From: Streptomyces xylophagus
GTDB lineage: Bacteria; Actinomycetota; Actinomycetes; Streptomycetales; Streptomycetaceae
Length of the DNA stretch: 64,000 nt
Direction: 5' to 3'
Assembly: GCF_000716435.1 (NCBI RefSeq)
Contig: NZ_JNWO01000031.1
Location: 51,926-115,925, forward strand
Position numbers and translations under genes: made by a program. This document shows positions 1 to 9,537 of the stretch, piece after piece (within the stretch, counting starts at the first letter, position 1; each line of letters begins with the position of its first letter). Below the pieces are notes generated by a model. That model did no database searches, had not been told where the DNA came from, and saw nothing but the letters and a program-made list of their open reading frames with translations.

Positions 1-810
1 GCGGGCTCGAAGGCCGTCATGTACGGCGTGGCCGGCGCCGGCGTGGGCGGCTGCGTGATGATCCCGCTCGCCGTGGCGGGCGCCGTGCCGTTGATCATCA
101 TCTTCGGCGGGCTCGGGGTCCTGCTGGCCCCGCTCATCGCGCTGATCCTGCTCTTCGGAGGAGGCGGCGGCAGCGCCGACGACTACAGCAGCGACAACGA
201 CACCGCGAACCAGATGATGGTCATCCTCCAGGGCGACGGGAAGGGCGAGTTGGACACCGCCACCGTCCCCGCGGACCTGGTGGACCCCATCGAGAAGGCC
301 GGCGAGCAGTGCGACGCGATCGGCCCGATCGTCATCGCCTCCCAGCTGGAGAAGGCGTCCGGCTTCAACTCGACCCTGGTCGGCCCGCGCGGCGAGACGG
401 GCATCTCACAGCTGACGCCGGACATCTTCGGCAAGTACGGCAAGGACGACGACGGCAACGGCAAGACGCAGGCGACGGACAACAAGGACTCGATCATGGC
501 CCTGGGCCGCTACATGTGCGATCTGGCGGGCCAGGGACAGACGTTGCTCGACAACGGCACGGTCGTGAAGACCACCGACAAGGACGGCAACACCACCAAC
601 AGCGTCCTGGACCTCGCCCTGGCCGGCTACGCCATCGGGATGGACGCCGTGAAGGCGGCCAAGGGCGTCCCGCAGTCGAACGACGCCCTGAGCTACGTCC
701 TCGCCATCCGCGCCCAGTTCGCCAAGTACCAGGGCATCGCCGCCCCGCCCTCGGGCGCCACCCCCGGCGTCACGCCCACCCCGACGCCGACGCCGACACA
801 CACGAACTGA
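1..810 (+). CDS. Lytic transglycosylase-like membrane protein, 5' partial
   Basis: The frame is open from base 1, so the true start lies outside the window; the first internal ATG is at 19. The visible part begins with a Gly/Ala/Leu-rich stretch of about 45 residues that looks like one or two membrane segments. A soluble domain follows with SLT-like features: a candidate catalytic Glu in SQLEKASGFN and the downstream GISQLTP box that resembles the GxxQ motif of soluble lytic transglycosylases. The protein ends in a Pro-Thr tail. Such proteins cleave peptidoglycan and in actinobacteria often sit in transfer or secretion-type clusters, but the neighbouring genes that would show this lie to the left. 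The stop TGA is at 808-810. Confidence 0.7.
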   Translation, partial: AGSKAVMYGVAGAGVGGCVMIPLAVAGAVPLIIIFGGLGVLLAPLIALILLFGGGGGSADDYSSDNDTANQMMVILQGDGKGELDTATVPADLVDPIEKAGEQCDAIGPIVIASQLEKASGFNSTLVGPRGETGISQLTPDIFGKYGKDDDGNGKTQATDNKDSIMALGRYMCDLAGQGQTLLDNGTVVKTTDKDGNTTNSVLDLALAGYAIGMDAVKAAKGVPQSNDALSYVLAIRAQFAKYQGIAAPPSGATPGVTPTPTPTPTHTN

Positions 811-854
811 CACACCCCCGCCTCCACCAGACCTGCCGTACGAGGAGGACAGGC

Positions 855-1748
855 ATGAACCGCTTCAAGGTGTACGTCTCCGACGAGGGCCTCGCCGAGA
901 TCAACGGCGACCCGCTCGTCCCCGCCCCCGGCCAGTCCGTGCACGAGGCCGTGCTCGACCAGTTGCACCGGTACGCCGAGGAGTCCGGTGCGGCCGTGGA
1001 TGCCACGGTCGGCGACGGCCCCGGCACGGCCCACTTCGTCCTCCGGGTACTGCCGGACGGCTCCAGCCACGTCCTCGCGTACGAATCCGGGGAAGCACCG
1101 GAACCCGAACCGCGGTCGGCATCCCAGCCGGAACCCGAGCCGGCCTTCGAGCCGGCCCCCGACGTCGCTCCCCCGCCCCCCGTCACCCCGCCCCCCGCCG
1201 CCGCGTCCGCGACCTCCGCCATCGCCACCGCGGTCGCTCGCGCCCGCGCCACAGCCGCCACCCGTACCGCAGCGCAGGAACTCGTCCCCGCCGTCGGCCT
1301 GCCCCCCGGCGGACTCTCCGAACAGATCGGCCGTATCAACGCGTTGGGGATCGCCGGCCGGCTCGACGAGGCGTTCGCCAGGGCGACCGCGCTGCGCGAG
1401 AGCCTGACCGGTTCGGTGGGCGCCGAGCATCCGCACGCGGTGGAGGCGCGGGCCGTGGAGGCGTACCTCGCGTACCTGCGCGGCGACCATCGCGAGGCCG
1501 TCGTACTGGCGCTGGCCGTGGCCCGGATCCGGTGCGGGGCCGGGGACGAGCGGGCGCCGACGGACGTGGCGCGGGCGGCGGCGGCCTGGCAGCAGCTCGA
1601 CGACTCCCGGGTCGCCGTCGCCCATGGACGCGAACTGCTGCACATGTGGGGCATGTTGAACCGTCGGGGTCCGCTGCCGCCCGGCCACACCGAACTCGCC
1701 GAACAGGTCCACAGGTACGTGAAGGCGCTGGAGGGGGCGTACGCCTGA
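855..1748 (+). CDS. Unknown protein with Pro-rich linker and helical C-terminus
   Basis: The ATG at 855 has a strong GAGGAGG ribosome site at 842-848 and lies 44 bases after the preceding gene, so the two are probably co-transcribed. The 297-residue product has a compact N-terminal domain (about residues 1-75), a Pro/Glu/Ala-rich linker (about 76-130) and an Ala/Arg-rich helical C-terminal part (about 155-297) that looks TPR-like in its spacing of short and long residues. There is no signal peptide and no membrane segment. I do not recognise the family. Long overlapping frames on both strands here are shadows of the high-GC codon bias. Confidence 0.65.
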   Translation: MNRFKVYVSDEGLAEINGDPLVPAPGQSVHEAVLDQLHRYAEESGAAVDATVGDGPGTAHFVLRVLPDGSSHVLAYESGEAPEPEPRSASQPEPEPAFEPAPDVAPPPPVTPPPAAASATSAIATAVARARATAATRTAAQELVPAVGLPPGGLSEQIGRINALGIAGRLDEAFARATALRESLTGSVGAEHPHAVEARAVEAYLAYLRGDHREAVVLALAVARIRCGAGDERAPTDVARAAAAWQQLDDSRVAVAHGRELLHMWGMLNRRGPLPPGHTELAEQVHRYVKALEGAYA

Positions 1749-1926
1749 ACCCTCGTGCGCGACCGCGCGCACTCCGGCGCACCTGCGCTGACCGGCCCGT
1801 CAATCGCCTCGTACACCAGGCGTCAAACGGACGTGGACCGTCCCTCGGAACACTCCCTTCCCCAGGAGCCCCGCCCCGGCCGGCAATCGGCCGGGGCCGG
1901 TCAACCCTAGAAGCAGGAGCACTTCC

Positions 1927-2547
1927 ATGAACGTGACGGCCATCGGATCGGCGAGCGCGGTCTCGCCCGAGGAACGGGCGCTGCGCGACCTCTATCTGGA
2001 ACACGGCCCGGCCCTCTACTCGTACGTGCTGCGCATGCTGGACTGGGACACGCACCGCGCGGAGGACGTCCTCCAGGAGACGCTGCTGCGCTGCTGGAAC
2101 AACGGAAACCTGACCGACGACGAGGGAATGGCCGTACGCCCCTGGATGTTCCGGGTCGCCCGCAACCTCGTCATCGACGCGCACCGGACCCGGCTGGCAC
2201 GCCCGTTGGAGATCAGCGGCACCGACTGGCTGGGCGACATGTGCGCCGAGGTGGACGACATCGAACGGATGCTGTCGTCCATGGTGCTGCACGAGGCCCT
2301 GCAGATGCTCACGCCCGCGCACCGCGAGGTGCTCCGGGCGACGTTCTTCGCGGACCGCACCACCCAGCAGGCCGCTGAGGACCTGGGGATTCCGCGGGGC
2401 ACCGTGAAGTCCCGCGTGTACTACGCCCTGCGCAGCCTCCGCCTCGCGCTGCGGGAACACGGAGTCGTGGTGGAGGACGTGGTGGAGAAGGTGCGCGAGG
2501 ACATGCACGAGGACATGCGGGGAGAGGAGACGGACGTGGCCTGTTGA
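1927..2547 (+). CDS. ECF-type RNA polymerase sigma factor
   Basis: This 206-residue protein has sigma region 2 (about residues 20-95, including the ...HRAEDVLQETLLRCW stretch) and region 4 (about 130-190, with a helix-turn-helix around AAEDLGIPRGTVKSRV). It should direct RNA polymerase to an alternative promoter class. It starts at ATG 1927 with AGGAG at 1914-1918. No anti-sigma factor gene lies next to it: the next gene is a convergent SARP regulator. The C-terminus adds an acidic, Met/Glu-rich tail of about 20 residues. Target genes cannot be inferred from the window. Confidence 0.88.
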   Translation: MNVTAIGSASAVSPEERALRDLYLEHGPALYSYVLRMLDWDTHRAEDVLQETLLRCWNNGNLTDDEGMAVRPWMFRVARNLVIDAHRTRLARPLEISGTDWLGDMCAEVDDIERMLSSMVLHEALQMLTPAHREVLRATFFADRTTQQAAEDLGIPRGTVKSRVYYALRSLRLALREHGVVVEDVVEKVREDMHEDMRGEETDVAC

Positions 2548-2573
2548 TCGAACGGGCCGGATCCGTGCAGGCG

Positions 2574-5500
2574 TCAACCCCCTGTCGGCGCGTCCGGCTC
2601 CGGCTCGTCGGTGTCCAGTGCGCGCAGGGTCTCGCCGACGTCCTCGGCGTCCGGGTGGCCCATCTCCTCCAGCAGCGCGAGTGCCGACCGCAGCGCCTCG
2701 CGGGCCGCGTCCCGGTCGCCGGTGGCGCGGTGGGTGTCGGCGAGGTGACACAGGACGTCGGCTTCGAGATAGCGGTCACCGATCGCGGCGAACAGCTGCG
2801 CCGACCGCTCGAACTGCCCGACGGCCTCGGCGTACCGGCCGAGGTGGTGGTAGGCGTAACCGATGGTGTCCTGCGTCGAGGCCGCTCCGTAGGGGTCGCC
2901 CATCTCGTCGTAGAGGAGGAGGCTCTCGCGACAGCAGTCGAGGGCTTTCTCGTGGTCGCCGATCAGGATGTACGTCCAGGCGACCTGGTTGAGCACACCG
3001 GCTTCGCCGTTGCGGTCGCCCTCGGCCCGCAACAGCGCGCGGGCCTGTGCGTAGTGGTCGAGGGCTGCGGTGCGCCGGTCCGTCCGGTTGCCCAGGTAGG
3101 CGAGGCCGCGGTGGACCCGGGCCTGGCCGAACGGGTCGCCGACGTCGCGGAACAGCTCCAGCGCACGTTCGAGGCACCCCAACGCGGGCTCCGCGTGGTT
3201 GAGTTGGGAGTGGGCCACGCCCAGACCGCACAGGGAGTACGCCTGGCCGAGGGGATCGCCGAGCTTCTGTGCCGCTCCCAGCGCCGCGCTGTTGATCTTC
3301 AGCAGGTCGTGCCAGAAACCGAGCCGGTTGAAGTAGACGTCCAGGGCCGCGGCGGTGCGCCAGACATGCTCGTCGTAACCGTGGGCGGCGGCGTGTTCGA
3401 CGATCGCACGCAGGACGTACCGCTCCGTGCGCAGCCAGGCGGTCGCCTGCGCCCGGTCGTTGAACCGAAGGGGCTCGCTGCCCGTTGTGCTCGGCGGCAG
3501 GGCGATCGTTTCGCGGAACGGATCCAGGACCGAGGAGGCGTGGTGGGCGGTGCGCAGGAAGTGGTCGTGCATCCTCAGCAGCGCCGCGCCGCGGGTGCTC
3601 TCGCTGTCCTCGATCTCGGCGAGTTCGCCGGAGTAGGCGCGCAGCAGGTCGTGGAAGACGAACCGGCCCGGGGCGCGTTCGATGAGCAGGCTCGCCCCGG
3701 TGAGCTCGGTCAGCAGGGCGCGGACCCGACGTGGTGGCGCGCCGGTCAGCGCGGTGGCCGCGGCGGTGGTGATGTCGGGGCCGGGATGCAGGGCGAGACG
3801 GCGGAAGAGTCCGGCCGCCTCGGGCGACAGTGCCTGGTACGACCAGGAGAACACGGCACGGGCGTCGGTCCCGACGTCGTCGCCGACGAACGCGTCGAGG
3901 CTGCCGTGGTGGTACCCGAGTTCCGCTACGACGTCGGCGAGCCGGAAGCCGGGATGGTGGGCGGCGCGGGCCGCCACGATGGCCAGGGCGAGCGGCAGCC
4001 GGGCGCACAGATCGGCGATCGCGGCGACGGCCTCCGGTTCGGCGTCGACGCGGGCGGCGCCCAGCCGCCGGGACAGTAACTCGTACGATTCCCCGGCGCT
4101 CAACAGGCCCAGCGTGAGCGGATGTGCCCCGTGCCCGGCGACCAGGCCGCCGAGCCGACTCCGGCTGGTGACGATGACGAGGCTGCCGGGTGTACCGGGC
4201 AGCAGCGGCCGCACCTGCTCGGCGTCCCGCGCGTTGTCCAGCACGATCAGGACACGCCGCTCGGCGAGCACACTGCGATACAGAGCGGCCTGCGCGTCGA
4301 GCCCCTCCGGGACGGCCTGCGGGGCCACACCGAGCGCCACGAGAAACATCTCGATCGCCGAGCCGGGAAGCATCCGGGAGCCGTGCGGATCGTAGCCGCG
4401 AAGGTTGACGTAGAGGCTCCCGTCGGGGAAGCGATGGGCGATCCGATGGGCCCAGTGCACGGCGAGAGCAGTCTTGCCGGTCCCCGCCATTCCGTCGACA
4501 ACACCGACAACCGCGCTACCGGGCGGACCGTCGCCCTCGGGGAACAGCGCGGCGACGTAGTCGAGTTCGGCACGACGACCGGTGAACAGGGGGAGATCGG
4601 CAGGGAGTTGAGCGGGCCTCACGGCCCTGGTCCGGCGGACCGGGGCGTGGGTGTCTGGTTCCGGAGGGGGATCGGCGCCGGGGCTGTGCGGGGCGTGGGT
4701 GTGCGGTTCGGGGAGTGGAACGGAGCCCGGACTGCGCGGGGCGTGGGCATCCGGCTCCGGAGAACGAACGGCACCGGGACCGTACGGGACGTGGGCGTCC
4801 GGTTCCGGAAAAGGAACGGAACCCGGACTGCGCGGGGCGTGGGCATCCGGCTCCGGAGAACGAACGGCCCCGGGACCGTACGGGACGTGAGTGTCCGGTT
4901 CCGGAAAAGGAACGGAACCCGGACTGCGCGGGGCGTGGGCATCCGGCTCCGGAGAACGAACGGCCCCGGGACCGTACGGGGCGTAGGCGTCCCATTCCGG
5001 ACCAGACTCGGCGCCGGGACTGTGCGGGGTATGCGTCTCACCGGTCGGTTCGTGGGGTGTCGGCCGAGCGAGCGCGGGGTCCCCGGCCAGAAGGCGTGCG
5101 TGTACGGCACGTAAGGACGGGCCAGGCTCGATGCCCAGTTCGTCGACCAGCGTCCGGCGCGTCCTCGCGTAGGCCTCCAGCGCCTCGGCCTGCCGCCCGC
5201 ACCGGTACAGGGCGGTCAGCAGCAGCTCGCTCACGGCCTCACGCAGCGGATGCGCGTCGCGCAGCGCCAGCAGTTCCGGCACCACCGCCTCGTGCCGGCC
5301 CAGCTCCAGCTCCATGGACAGCCCCAACTCCAAGGCGCCCAGCCGCCGTTCGGCCAGATCGGTCCGCGCGGCTTCGGCGTACGGACCGGGCACACCGGCC
5401 AGTGCCGCACCGTCCCCGGCGGCCAGCACGGTACGCAGTGACCGGACCGCGCCGGGCCTGTCACCGGCGGCCCGGCGGCGCTCCGCCCGCACCACCGCCT

Positions 5501-5849
5501 CCTCGAACTCGGCCAGGTCGCTGGAGACCCTGTCGGTCCGCAGGGCGTATCCGTCCCCGAGGGAGACCAGGAGCGCGGACGGCCGCCCCGGCGTCCGCTC
5601 GGGTTCGAACAGCTTGCGGAGGCGGGAGACATAGGTGCGCACCATCGCGACAGCGCCCCGAGGCGGCCGCGCGCCCCAGACCCCGTCCACGAGATCGGCC
5701 ACACCGACCACCCGCCCCCGGCTCAGCAGCAGCATCGCGAGCACGGCACGCTGCTGAGGGGACCCGAGCGCCAACTCGACGGAACCCCGCCAGGCCCGCA
5801 GCGGGCCGAGCAGGGAGAACCGGAGGGTCTCTGGTCCACTTTCCTCCAC
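2574..5849 (-). CDS. AfsR/SARP-type regulator with BTAD, NB-ARC and TPR domains
   Basis: This 1091-residue protein has an OmpR-like DNA-binding domain (about 1-100), a bacterial transcriptional activator domain (about 105-262), a Pro-rich linker (about 263-410), an NB-ARC-type ATPase domain with Walker A GMAGTGKT (about 453-460) and a Walker B-like LIVLDNARD (about 534-542), and C-terminal TPR repeats (about 800-1080). This is the AfsR architecture, known for pathway activation of secondary metabolism in Streptomyces. The start is GTG at 5849. It converges with the sigma factor gene. No biosynthetic genes are visible beside it, so its target is unknown. The linker carries 96-bp tandem repeats, annotated separately. 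Confidence 0.9.
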   Translation of the reverse strand: MEESGPETLRFSLLGPLRAWRGSVELALGSPQQRAVLAMLLLSRGRVVGVADLVDGVWGARPPRGAVAMVRTYVSRLRKLFEPERTPGRPSALLVSLGDGYALRTDRVSSDLAEFEEAVVRAERRRAAGDRPGAVRSLRTVLAAGDGAALAGVPGPYAEAARTDLAERRLGALELGLSMELELGRHEAVVPELLALRDAHPLREAVSELLLTALYRCGRQAEALEAYARTRRTLVDELGIEPGPSLRAVHARLLAGDPALARPTPHEPTGETHTPHSPGAESGPEWDAYAPYGPGAVRSPEPDAHAPRSPGSVPFPEPDTHVPYGPGAVRSPEPDAHAPRSPGSVPFPEPDAHVPYGPGAVRSPEPDAHAPRSPGSVPLPEPHTHAPHSPGADPPPEPDTHAPVRRTRAVRPAQLPADLPLFTGRRAELDYVAALFPEGDGPPGSAVVGVVDGMAGTGKTALAVHWAHRIAHRFPDGSLYVNLRGYDPHGSRMLPGSAIEMFLVALGVAPQAVPEGLDAQAALYRSVLAERRVLIVLDNARDAEQVRPLLPGTPGSLVIVTSRSRLGGLVAGHGAHPLTLGLLSAGESYELLSRRLGAARVDAEPEAVAAIADLCARLPLALAIVAARAAHHPGFRLADVVAELGYHHGSLDAFVGDDVGTDARAVFSWSYQALSPEAAGLFRRLALHPGPDITTAAATALTGAPPRRVRALLTELTGASLLIERAPGRFVFHDLLRAYSGELAEIEDSESTRGAALLRMHDHFLRTAHHASSVLDPFRETIALPPSTTGSEPLRFNDRAQATAWLRTERYVLRAIVEHAAAHGYDEHVWRTAAALDVYFNRLGFWHDLLKINSAALGAAQKLGDPLGQAYSLCGLGVAHSQLNHAEPALGCLERALELFRDVGDPFGQARVHRGLAYLGNRTDRRTAALDHYAQARALLRAEGDRNGEAGVLNQVAWTYILIGDHEKALDCCRESLLLYDEMGDPYGAASTQDTIGYAYHHLGRYAEAVGQFERSAQLFAAIGDRYLEADVLCHLADTHRATGDRDAAREALRSALALLEEMGHPDAEDVGETLRALDTDEPEPDAPTGG
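4731..5018 (-). repeat. 96-bp tandem repeat inside the SARP linker
   Basis: Near-identical units begin at 4731, 4827 and 4923, spaced exactly 96 bp, which is 32 codons, so unit gain or loss keeps the frame. The third unit diverges over its last 35 or so bases, and degenerate units flank the array down to about 4640. The encoded unit alternates the motifs HAPRSPGS and HVPYGPGA separated by PEPDA. It lies between the activator and NB-ARC domains and probably acts as a flexible hinge. Confidence 0.9.
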
Positions 5850-6242
5850 GGCCCAGGACAGTAGCCGCCGAGCTGCCGAACGTCAGGGCGAAGTGGTGAT
5901 TCCGGCCAGACGTCTACACGGAGGTCATACTCCGGAAACCCGCTCACGTGCCCCCACCGCGACAGCCGGTACCGGAATCGACGGCTCAGCGACGGGGCCG
6001 GCCCTGAACCCGGGCGACCCATCCGGCTTGAGCATCTGCCGGATCAGGACGCCGATGCCGTGGCTTCGACTACACGTTGAACCGGAATCCGAAGTACGCA
6101 GCTGCCACCTGCGGAAACGGGGTTCTGGAGGGGGCCATCCCAGCACGATCTCAGCACGGGAGCTCTATCCCAACACCATGCAGCTCGGGCGCCCCTTGGG
6201 CCCCTCCCGCTACGCGGCCTGTGTGCAAGCACCTGGTCTTAC
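5850..6242. other. Intergenic region between SARP gene and integrase
   Basis: No supported gene. It lies upstream of the SARP start and downstream of the integrase stop, where one end of an integrated element would be expected. I looked for a tRNA 3' end or a T-loop consensus and saw none. It presumably holds the SARP promoter. Confidence 0.4.
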
Positions 6243-7496
6243 CTACTCCGGAGACTGGACCGCCGCGTCCAGGAGCGCGGGTCGCATGGCGTTCTGCAGA
6301 ACCTCCCTGCAGCGATGCCAGGCACGAGGTACGAGATGTCCGTAGATGTCGATCGTGGTCTTGACCGACCGGTGACCCAGCCAGCGCGAGACCTCGTGGA
6401 TCGGCACGCCATGGGCCAAGGCGATCGAGGCGAAGAAGTGCCGCAGGCTGCGAGGCGTGTACTTCGCCTTGCCGTCCACGTCGATCAGGCCGGCCAACCG
6501 GCACGCCTTCTTGAAGTGGTACCCGTAGGTGGAGGCGGTGGGCATCGTGCCCTTGCCGCACTGACGCGGGGCGAAGAACACTTCAAGCCTCAGCCGCTTG
6601 CCCCTCTGACCTGTGAAGACCACGGGCACCGGTGCACACCACGATAGGTGGGCGTCAATTTCCTGATCGACGAACGGGGCAGTCGGAACGTCTCGGTACT
6701 CGCCCTCCACCCGGTTCTTGCAGGGCACGAAAGCCGTGCGGCAGTCGGCACGGTGAGCCTTGGCGCTGACCTGCCAGCGGATTCTGACGAAGCCAGCCCG
6801 CCGGCATTCGCTGGAAAAAGCCAGGGCCTCACTGGGTCGCTGGCCAGTGCCCGACTGCAGGTAGACGGTGAGCCTGTACTGCGGTGCGATGTGCTGGGCG
6901 ATCAGATCGACCTCGCCCGGCGTGGGGATCTCGTCCTCGTCCACCTCAAGCGGGCCCACTCTGGACATCCGGACGCCCCGTGCGGGATTGTCCAGGATGC
7001 GCTTGTCGATAACAGCCGCCTCCAGCATGGCGGCCACCATCACCATCCGGTCATTGAGCGTGGAGACCGCCAACCCCGCACCGGAGGCATGCACGTCCTT
7101 GGCGAACTCCTCGAAGTCGCGCCGCGCCAGCCCGGCCAGCATCCTCCGCCCCAGACTCGGCAGAAGATGGTTACGGATGAACCCTTCGTAGTTGCGGCGC
7201 GTCGACTCGCCGATAACCCGCCGCTCCAGCCACTCCCGAGCCCAGACCCGCAACGGCACAAGCCCACGCGCAGGATCGAAACGGACGTCCGACTTCTTGT
7301 CGTTCTCGACCTTGTCGGCGAAAGCGTCCGCACCATCCGAGCCCACCCGACGGGGAAATGACCTCTCCCTCTGTCGCCCGCGCCTACCGCCCGGTTCCCG
7401 ATACCGCACCGTCCACCCATGCCGACACCGCGGACGATCACAGGGGAAGTTCCGGTCCCGGACATCCCTCTTGCACTTCTGGAAAACGCTCGCCAC
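6243..7496 (-). CDS. Tyrosine site-specific integrase
   Basis: This 417-residue phage/ICE-type integrase has an N-terminal arm-binding region with two Cys (about 1-70), a SAM-like core-binding domain (about 85-180) and a catalytic domain (about 190-400). Catalytic landmarks are Arg in SGTGQRPSEAL, Arg in TPRSLRHFFAS, His in RWLGHRS and the nucleophile Tyr in DIYGHL. The first position of the HxxR box is Arg (PRSLRH), a variant I recall from some actinobacterial integrases, so it need not mean loss of activity. GTG start at 7496. It marks a mobile island; no excisionase or replication gene lies upstream, which suggests the element has decayed. Confidence 0.93.
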   Translation of the reverse strand: MASVFQKCKRDVRDRNFPCDRPRCRHGWTVRYREPGGRRGRQRERSFPRRVGSDGADAFADKVENDKKSDVRFDPARGLVPLRVWAREWLERRVIGESTRRNYEGFIRNHLLPSLGRRMLAGLARRDFEEFAKDVHASGAGLAVSTLNDRMVMVAAMLEAAVIDKRILDNPARGVRMSRVGPLEVDEDEIPTPGEVDLIAQHIAPQYRLTVYLQSGTGQRPSEALAFSSECRRAGFVRIRWQVSAKAHRADCRTAFVPCKNRVEGEYRDVPTAPFVDQEIDAHLSWCAPVPVVFTGQRGKRLRLEVFFAPRQCGKGTMPTASTYGYHFKKACRLAGLIDVDGKAKYTPRSLRHFFASIALAHGVPIHEVSRWLGHRSVKTTIDIYGHLVPRAWHRCREVLQNAMRPALLDAAVQSPE

Positions 7497-7733
7497 CCAA
7501 GCCCCGATCCGTCGCCCGGCCCGTGCTCGAAACCGTGCACCTCCACCTCACGGCCGAGCAAGACATTCATCAGCAATCCGCCCTTTCCGGCGAATGTGGG
7601 CCCAGCCTCACTCGTAGCCCCGCGGGTCATCGAGTCGGCGAGTCCCTCCTCGCTGGATGCGCTTACGCCCTCCGCGCTCCCCACCGCGATCCGCGCATCA
7701 ACATCGAAGGCCATACCGCGCTATGGTTGATGT

Positions 7734-8000
7734 ATGGCTACCAAGAAGGTGACTATCACTCTCGACGAATCTCTGGTCGAAGCCCTGGCCGGAGCCGCCG
7801 AGGAAGAAGGCATCCCGCTCTCCCGCCTCGTCGCCGGAGCAGCCGAACGCGAGCTGCGCCTGCGGGCCGGCCGCGCCGTCATCCAGGAGTGGCAGGCCGA
7901 ACACGGCGCCTTCACCCCGGAAGAGCTCGCCACCGCCCGCGCAGACCTGGCCGCCGCCGACGCCGAGTACCTCAGCAGCTCGGGAGCCTCGGCCGCGTGA
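7734..8000 (+). CDS. Ribbon-helix-helix antitoxin of a PIN-domain TA pair
   Basis: This 88-residue protein begins with KKVTITLDESLVEAL, a ribbon-helix-helix strand followed by a helix, which fits an Arc/CopG-like DNA-binding antitoxin. An acidic/Ala-rich C-terminal half would wrap the toxin. Its stop overlaps the toxin GTG start by 4 bases (GTGA at 7997-8000), the usual translational coupling of antitoxin and toxin. Autoregulation of the pair by the RHH domain is expected from the family. It lies divergent from the integrase within the island. Confidence 0.8.
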   Translation: MATKKVTITLDESLVEALAGAAEEEGIPLSRLVAGAAERELRLRAGRAVIQEWQAEHGAFTPEELATARADLAAADAEYLSSSGASAA

Positions 8001-8389
8001 ACATCCCCTACCTGTACGACGCCGGGGTACTCATCGCCATCGACAACGACGACCGGCGCATGTGGGTCCGCCACAGCCTGGCCCTCGAAGACGGCCGCGA
8101 CATCCACGTACCGTCCGTCGTCGTCAGCCAGGCATGGCGGGACTCCCGCCGTCAGGTCCGACTCGGCAAGTTCCTCGCCGGGTGCCACGTGGTACCCGTC
8201 GGCCTCGAAACCGCCAAAACCGCAGGCATCCTCTGTGGCAAGGCCGGCACCTCCGACATCGTCAACGCCACCGTCGCGACCATGGCAGCCAGCCTCGGCG
8301 CCATCATTTGGACCTCGGACCCGAACGACATCCGCGCCCTCATCGACGCCCAGGACATCAAACCCGCCCCTGTCATCCGCGCCGTCTAG
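7997..8389 (+). CDS. PIN-domain toxin (putative ribonuclease)
   Basis: This 130-residue protein starts at a GTG overlapping the antitoxin stop. PIN-fold landmarks are the N-terminal YDAGVLIAID (first acidic residue), the central GTSDIVNATVA (acidic residue preceding a helix) and the C-terminal IIWTSDPNDIRAL. These fit the cluster of conserved Asp residues that bind Mg2+ in VapC-like RNases. The expected role is conditional RNA cleavage when the antitoxin is lost, stabilising the island. The length is normal for the family and no frameshift is seen. Confidence 0.83.
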   Translation: MNIPYLYDAGVLIAIDNDDRRMWVRHSLALEDGRDIHVPSVVVSQAWRDSRRQVRLGKFLAGCHVVPVGLETAKTAGILCGKAGTSDIVNATVATMAASLGAIIWTSDPNDIRALIDAQDIKPAPVIRAV

Positions 8390-8467
8390 CAACCGGCGAT
8401 CTCCGACGACCGGCCCATGAGGGGAGCCGAAGCTGGCCGAGGCGGAGACAGCCGCGGCTACCTGACT

Positions 8468-9233
8468 CTACGGAGGAACCATTGGTGCAGAGCCTCGATC
8501 CTCCAGTGGTCGCGGCCGAGTTGGGCCGCGGGGGCGGTCGGTGCGGCGGCGCTTGATCTGAACAGCCTGGCGGGCCCCAAGAAAGAGAAGGCTGGTGACG
8601 GTGGCGGCGTTGATCCGGCGGATCTCCGAGCGACCTTGGCCCGATGCCCCGGGTGCGTCCCTGAAGCGGGATGTCTTTCCAGGGAAGGGGGCCAGCTGGC
8701 GGCGCAGCTTCTTCTGGTTGCCTTTGACGATCACGATGCAGTGGGCACCCCGGCCGAGAAGGCAGTCGGCGTGCTCGCGCTGGGTGAGCACCACGTCGCT
8801 GGTGACGACGGGTCCCGCCAGGTCCAGCAACAGCTGGAAGCAGGTGATCTCATTCGTGTTCTCGTCGGCATCCAGCTGGGCCAGGACCAGGTCGGTGGTG
8901 TGTTCCAGTAGGCGATTAGGTGGATCTTGCAGTCCTCGCTTTGACCGCGCCGTGCAGGCTTCTTCCGTCCGCCGAGAGGCCGCGCACGATGTCCGGCGGG
9001 GCATCGGCAATCCACTCGCTGACAGCCAACAACGAGGTCACCCCCGTCGGCACCGCGCACGCGGTCAGCGCAAGCACGGCGGACAGAGCGTGCCGTACGC
9101 CGCATGGGTCTCGCGGGTCGGGCACCTCGGGCAGCCGCTTCAGCAGTCGCGGCACCCTGTCGGATACGACCTCGAGATGCTCGCGGAGCTGATCAGGGGC
9201 AGGAAGGATCAGCGATGATGTGTCGGCGGGCAC
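8468..9233 (-). pseudogene. ISAs1-family transposase relic
   Basis: Two frames hold recognisable parts of one transposase. The N-terminal part, read from 9233 to about 8940, has LPEVPDPRDPCGVRHALS, typical of the ISAs1 N-terminus. The rest, read from about 8945 down to 8468, has [30 protein letters not shown] and [14 protein letters not shown], matching the DDE core of ISAs1 transposases. The frame changes near 8940, where the DGKTLRGA-like box reads DGRSLHGA and is then lost, and roughly 40 residues expected just before that box appear deleted. The gene is therefore dead. No clear terminal inverted repeats were found. Confidence 0.8.
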
Positions 9234-9537
9234 GGTCTTCCACCCGGATCATGGAGCGTAGAGAACTCCACCTACCTCGTCTACACGCGCTGACGTGAGG
9301 ACTTCGAGAAGTGGAGATCCAACATAGCGGCCTCACACGGTGGGCGGCCGGTGGCGCCCAAGGCCCGAGCATCCGAAACCTGCGCAACCGAGGCAACGCT
9401 GCGGTCGTTCGAGGTAGTGCAGCAGGCAGCGCGAAAGGCCCTATAGATTCCAGACCGAGGTGCCACGCCCACGCACCAAGCAGACCAAAATACCGCGCGC
9501 GCCTCTGCTGCCCACGCATAGAAAAACGTGCCATCTG
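9234..9537. other. Intergenic region, no gene seen
   Basis: About 300 bases between the ISAs1 relic and the end of the Hsp70 operon. No ribosome site with a credible frame was found and no strong hairpin was noticed. Base composition begins to fall here relative to the flanking core DNA. Confidence 0.4.

Noticed and set aside
5850..6242. tRNA-derived attachment site for the integrase
   Set aside because: No tRNA-like T-loop or 3' end and no direct repeat with the other island edge could be seen.
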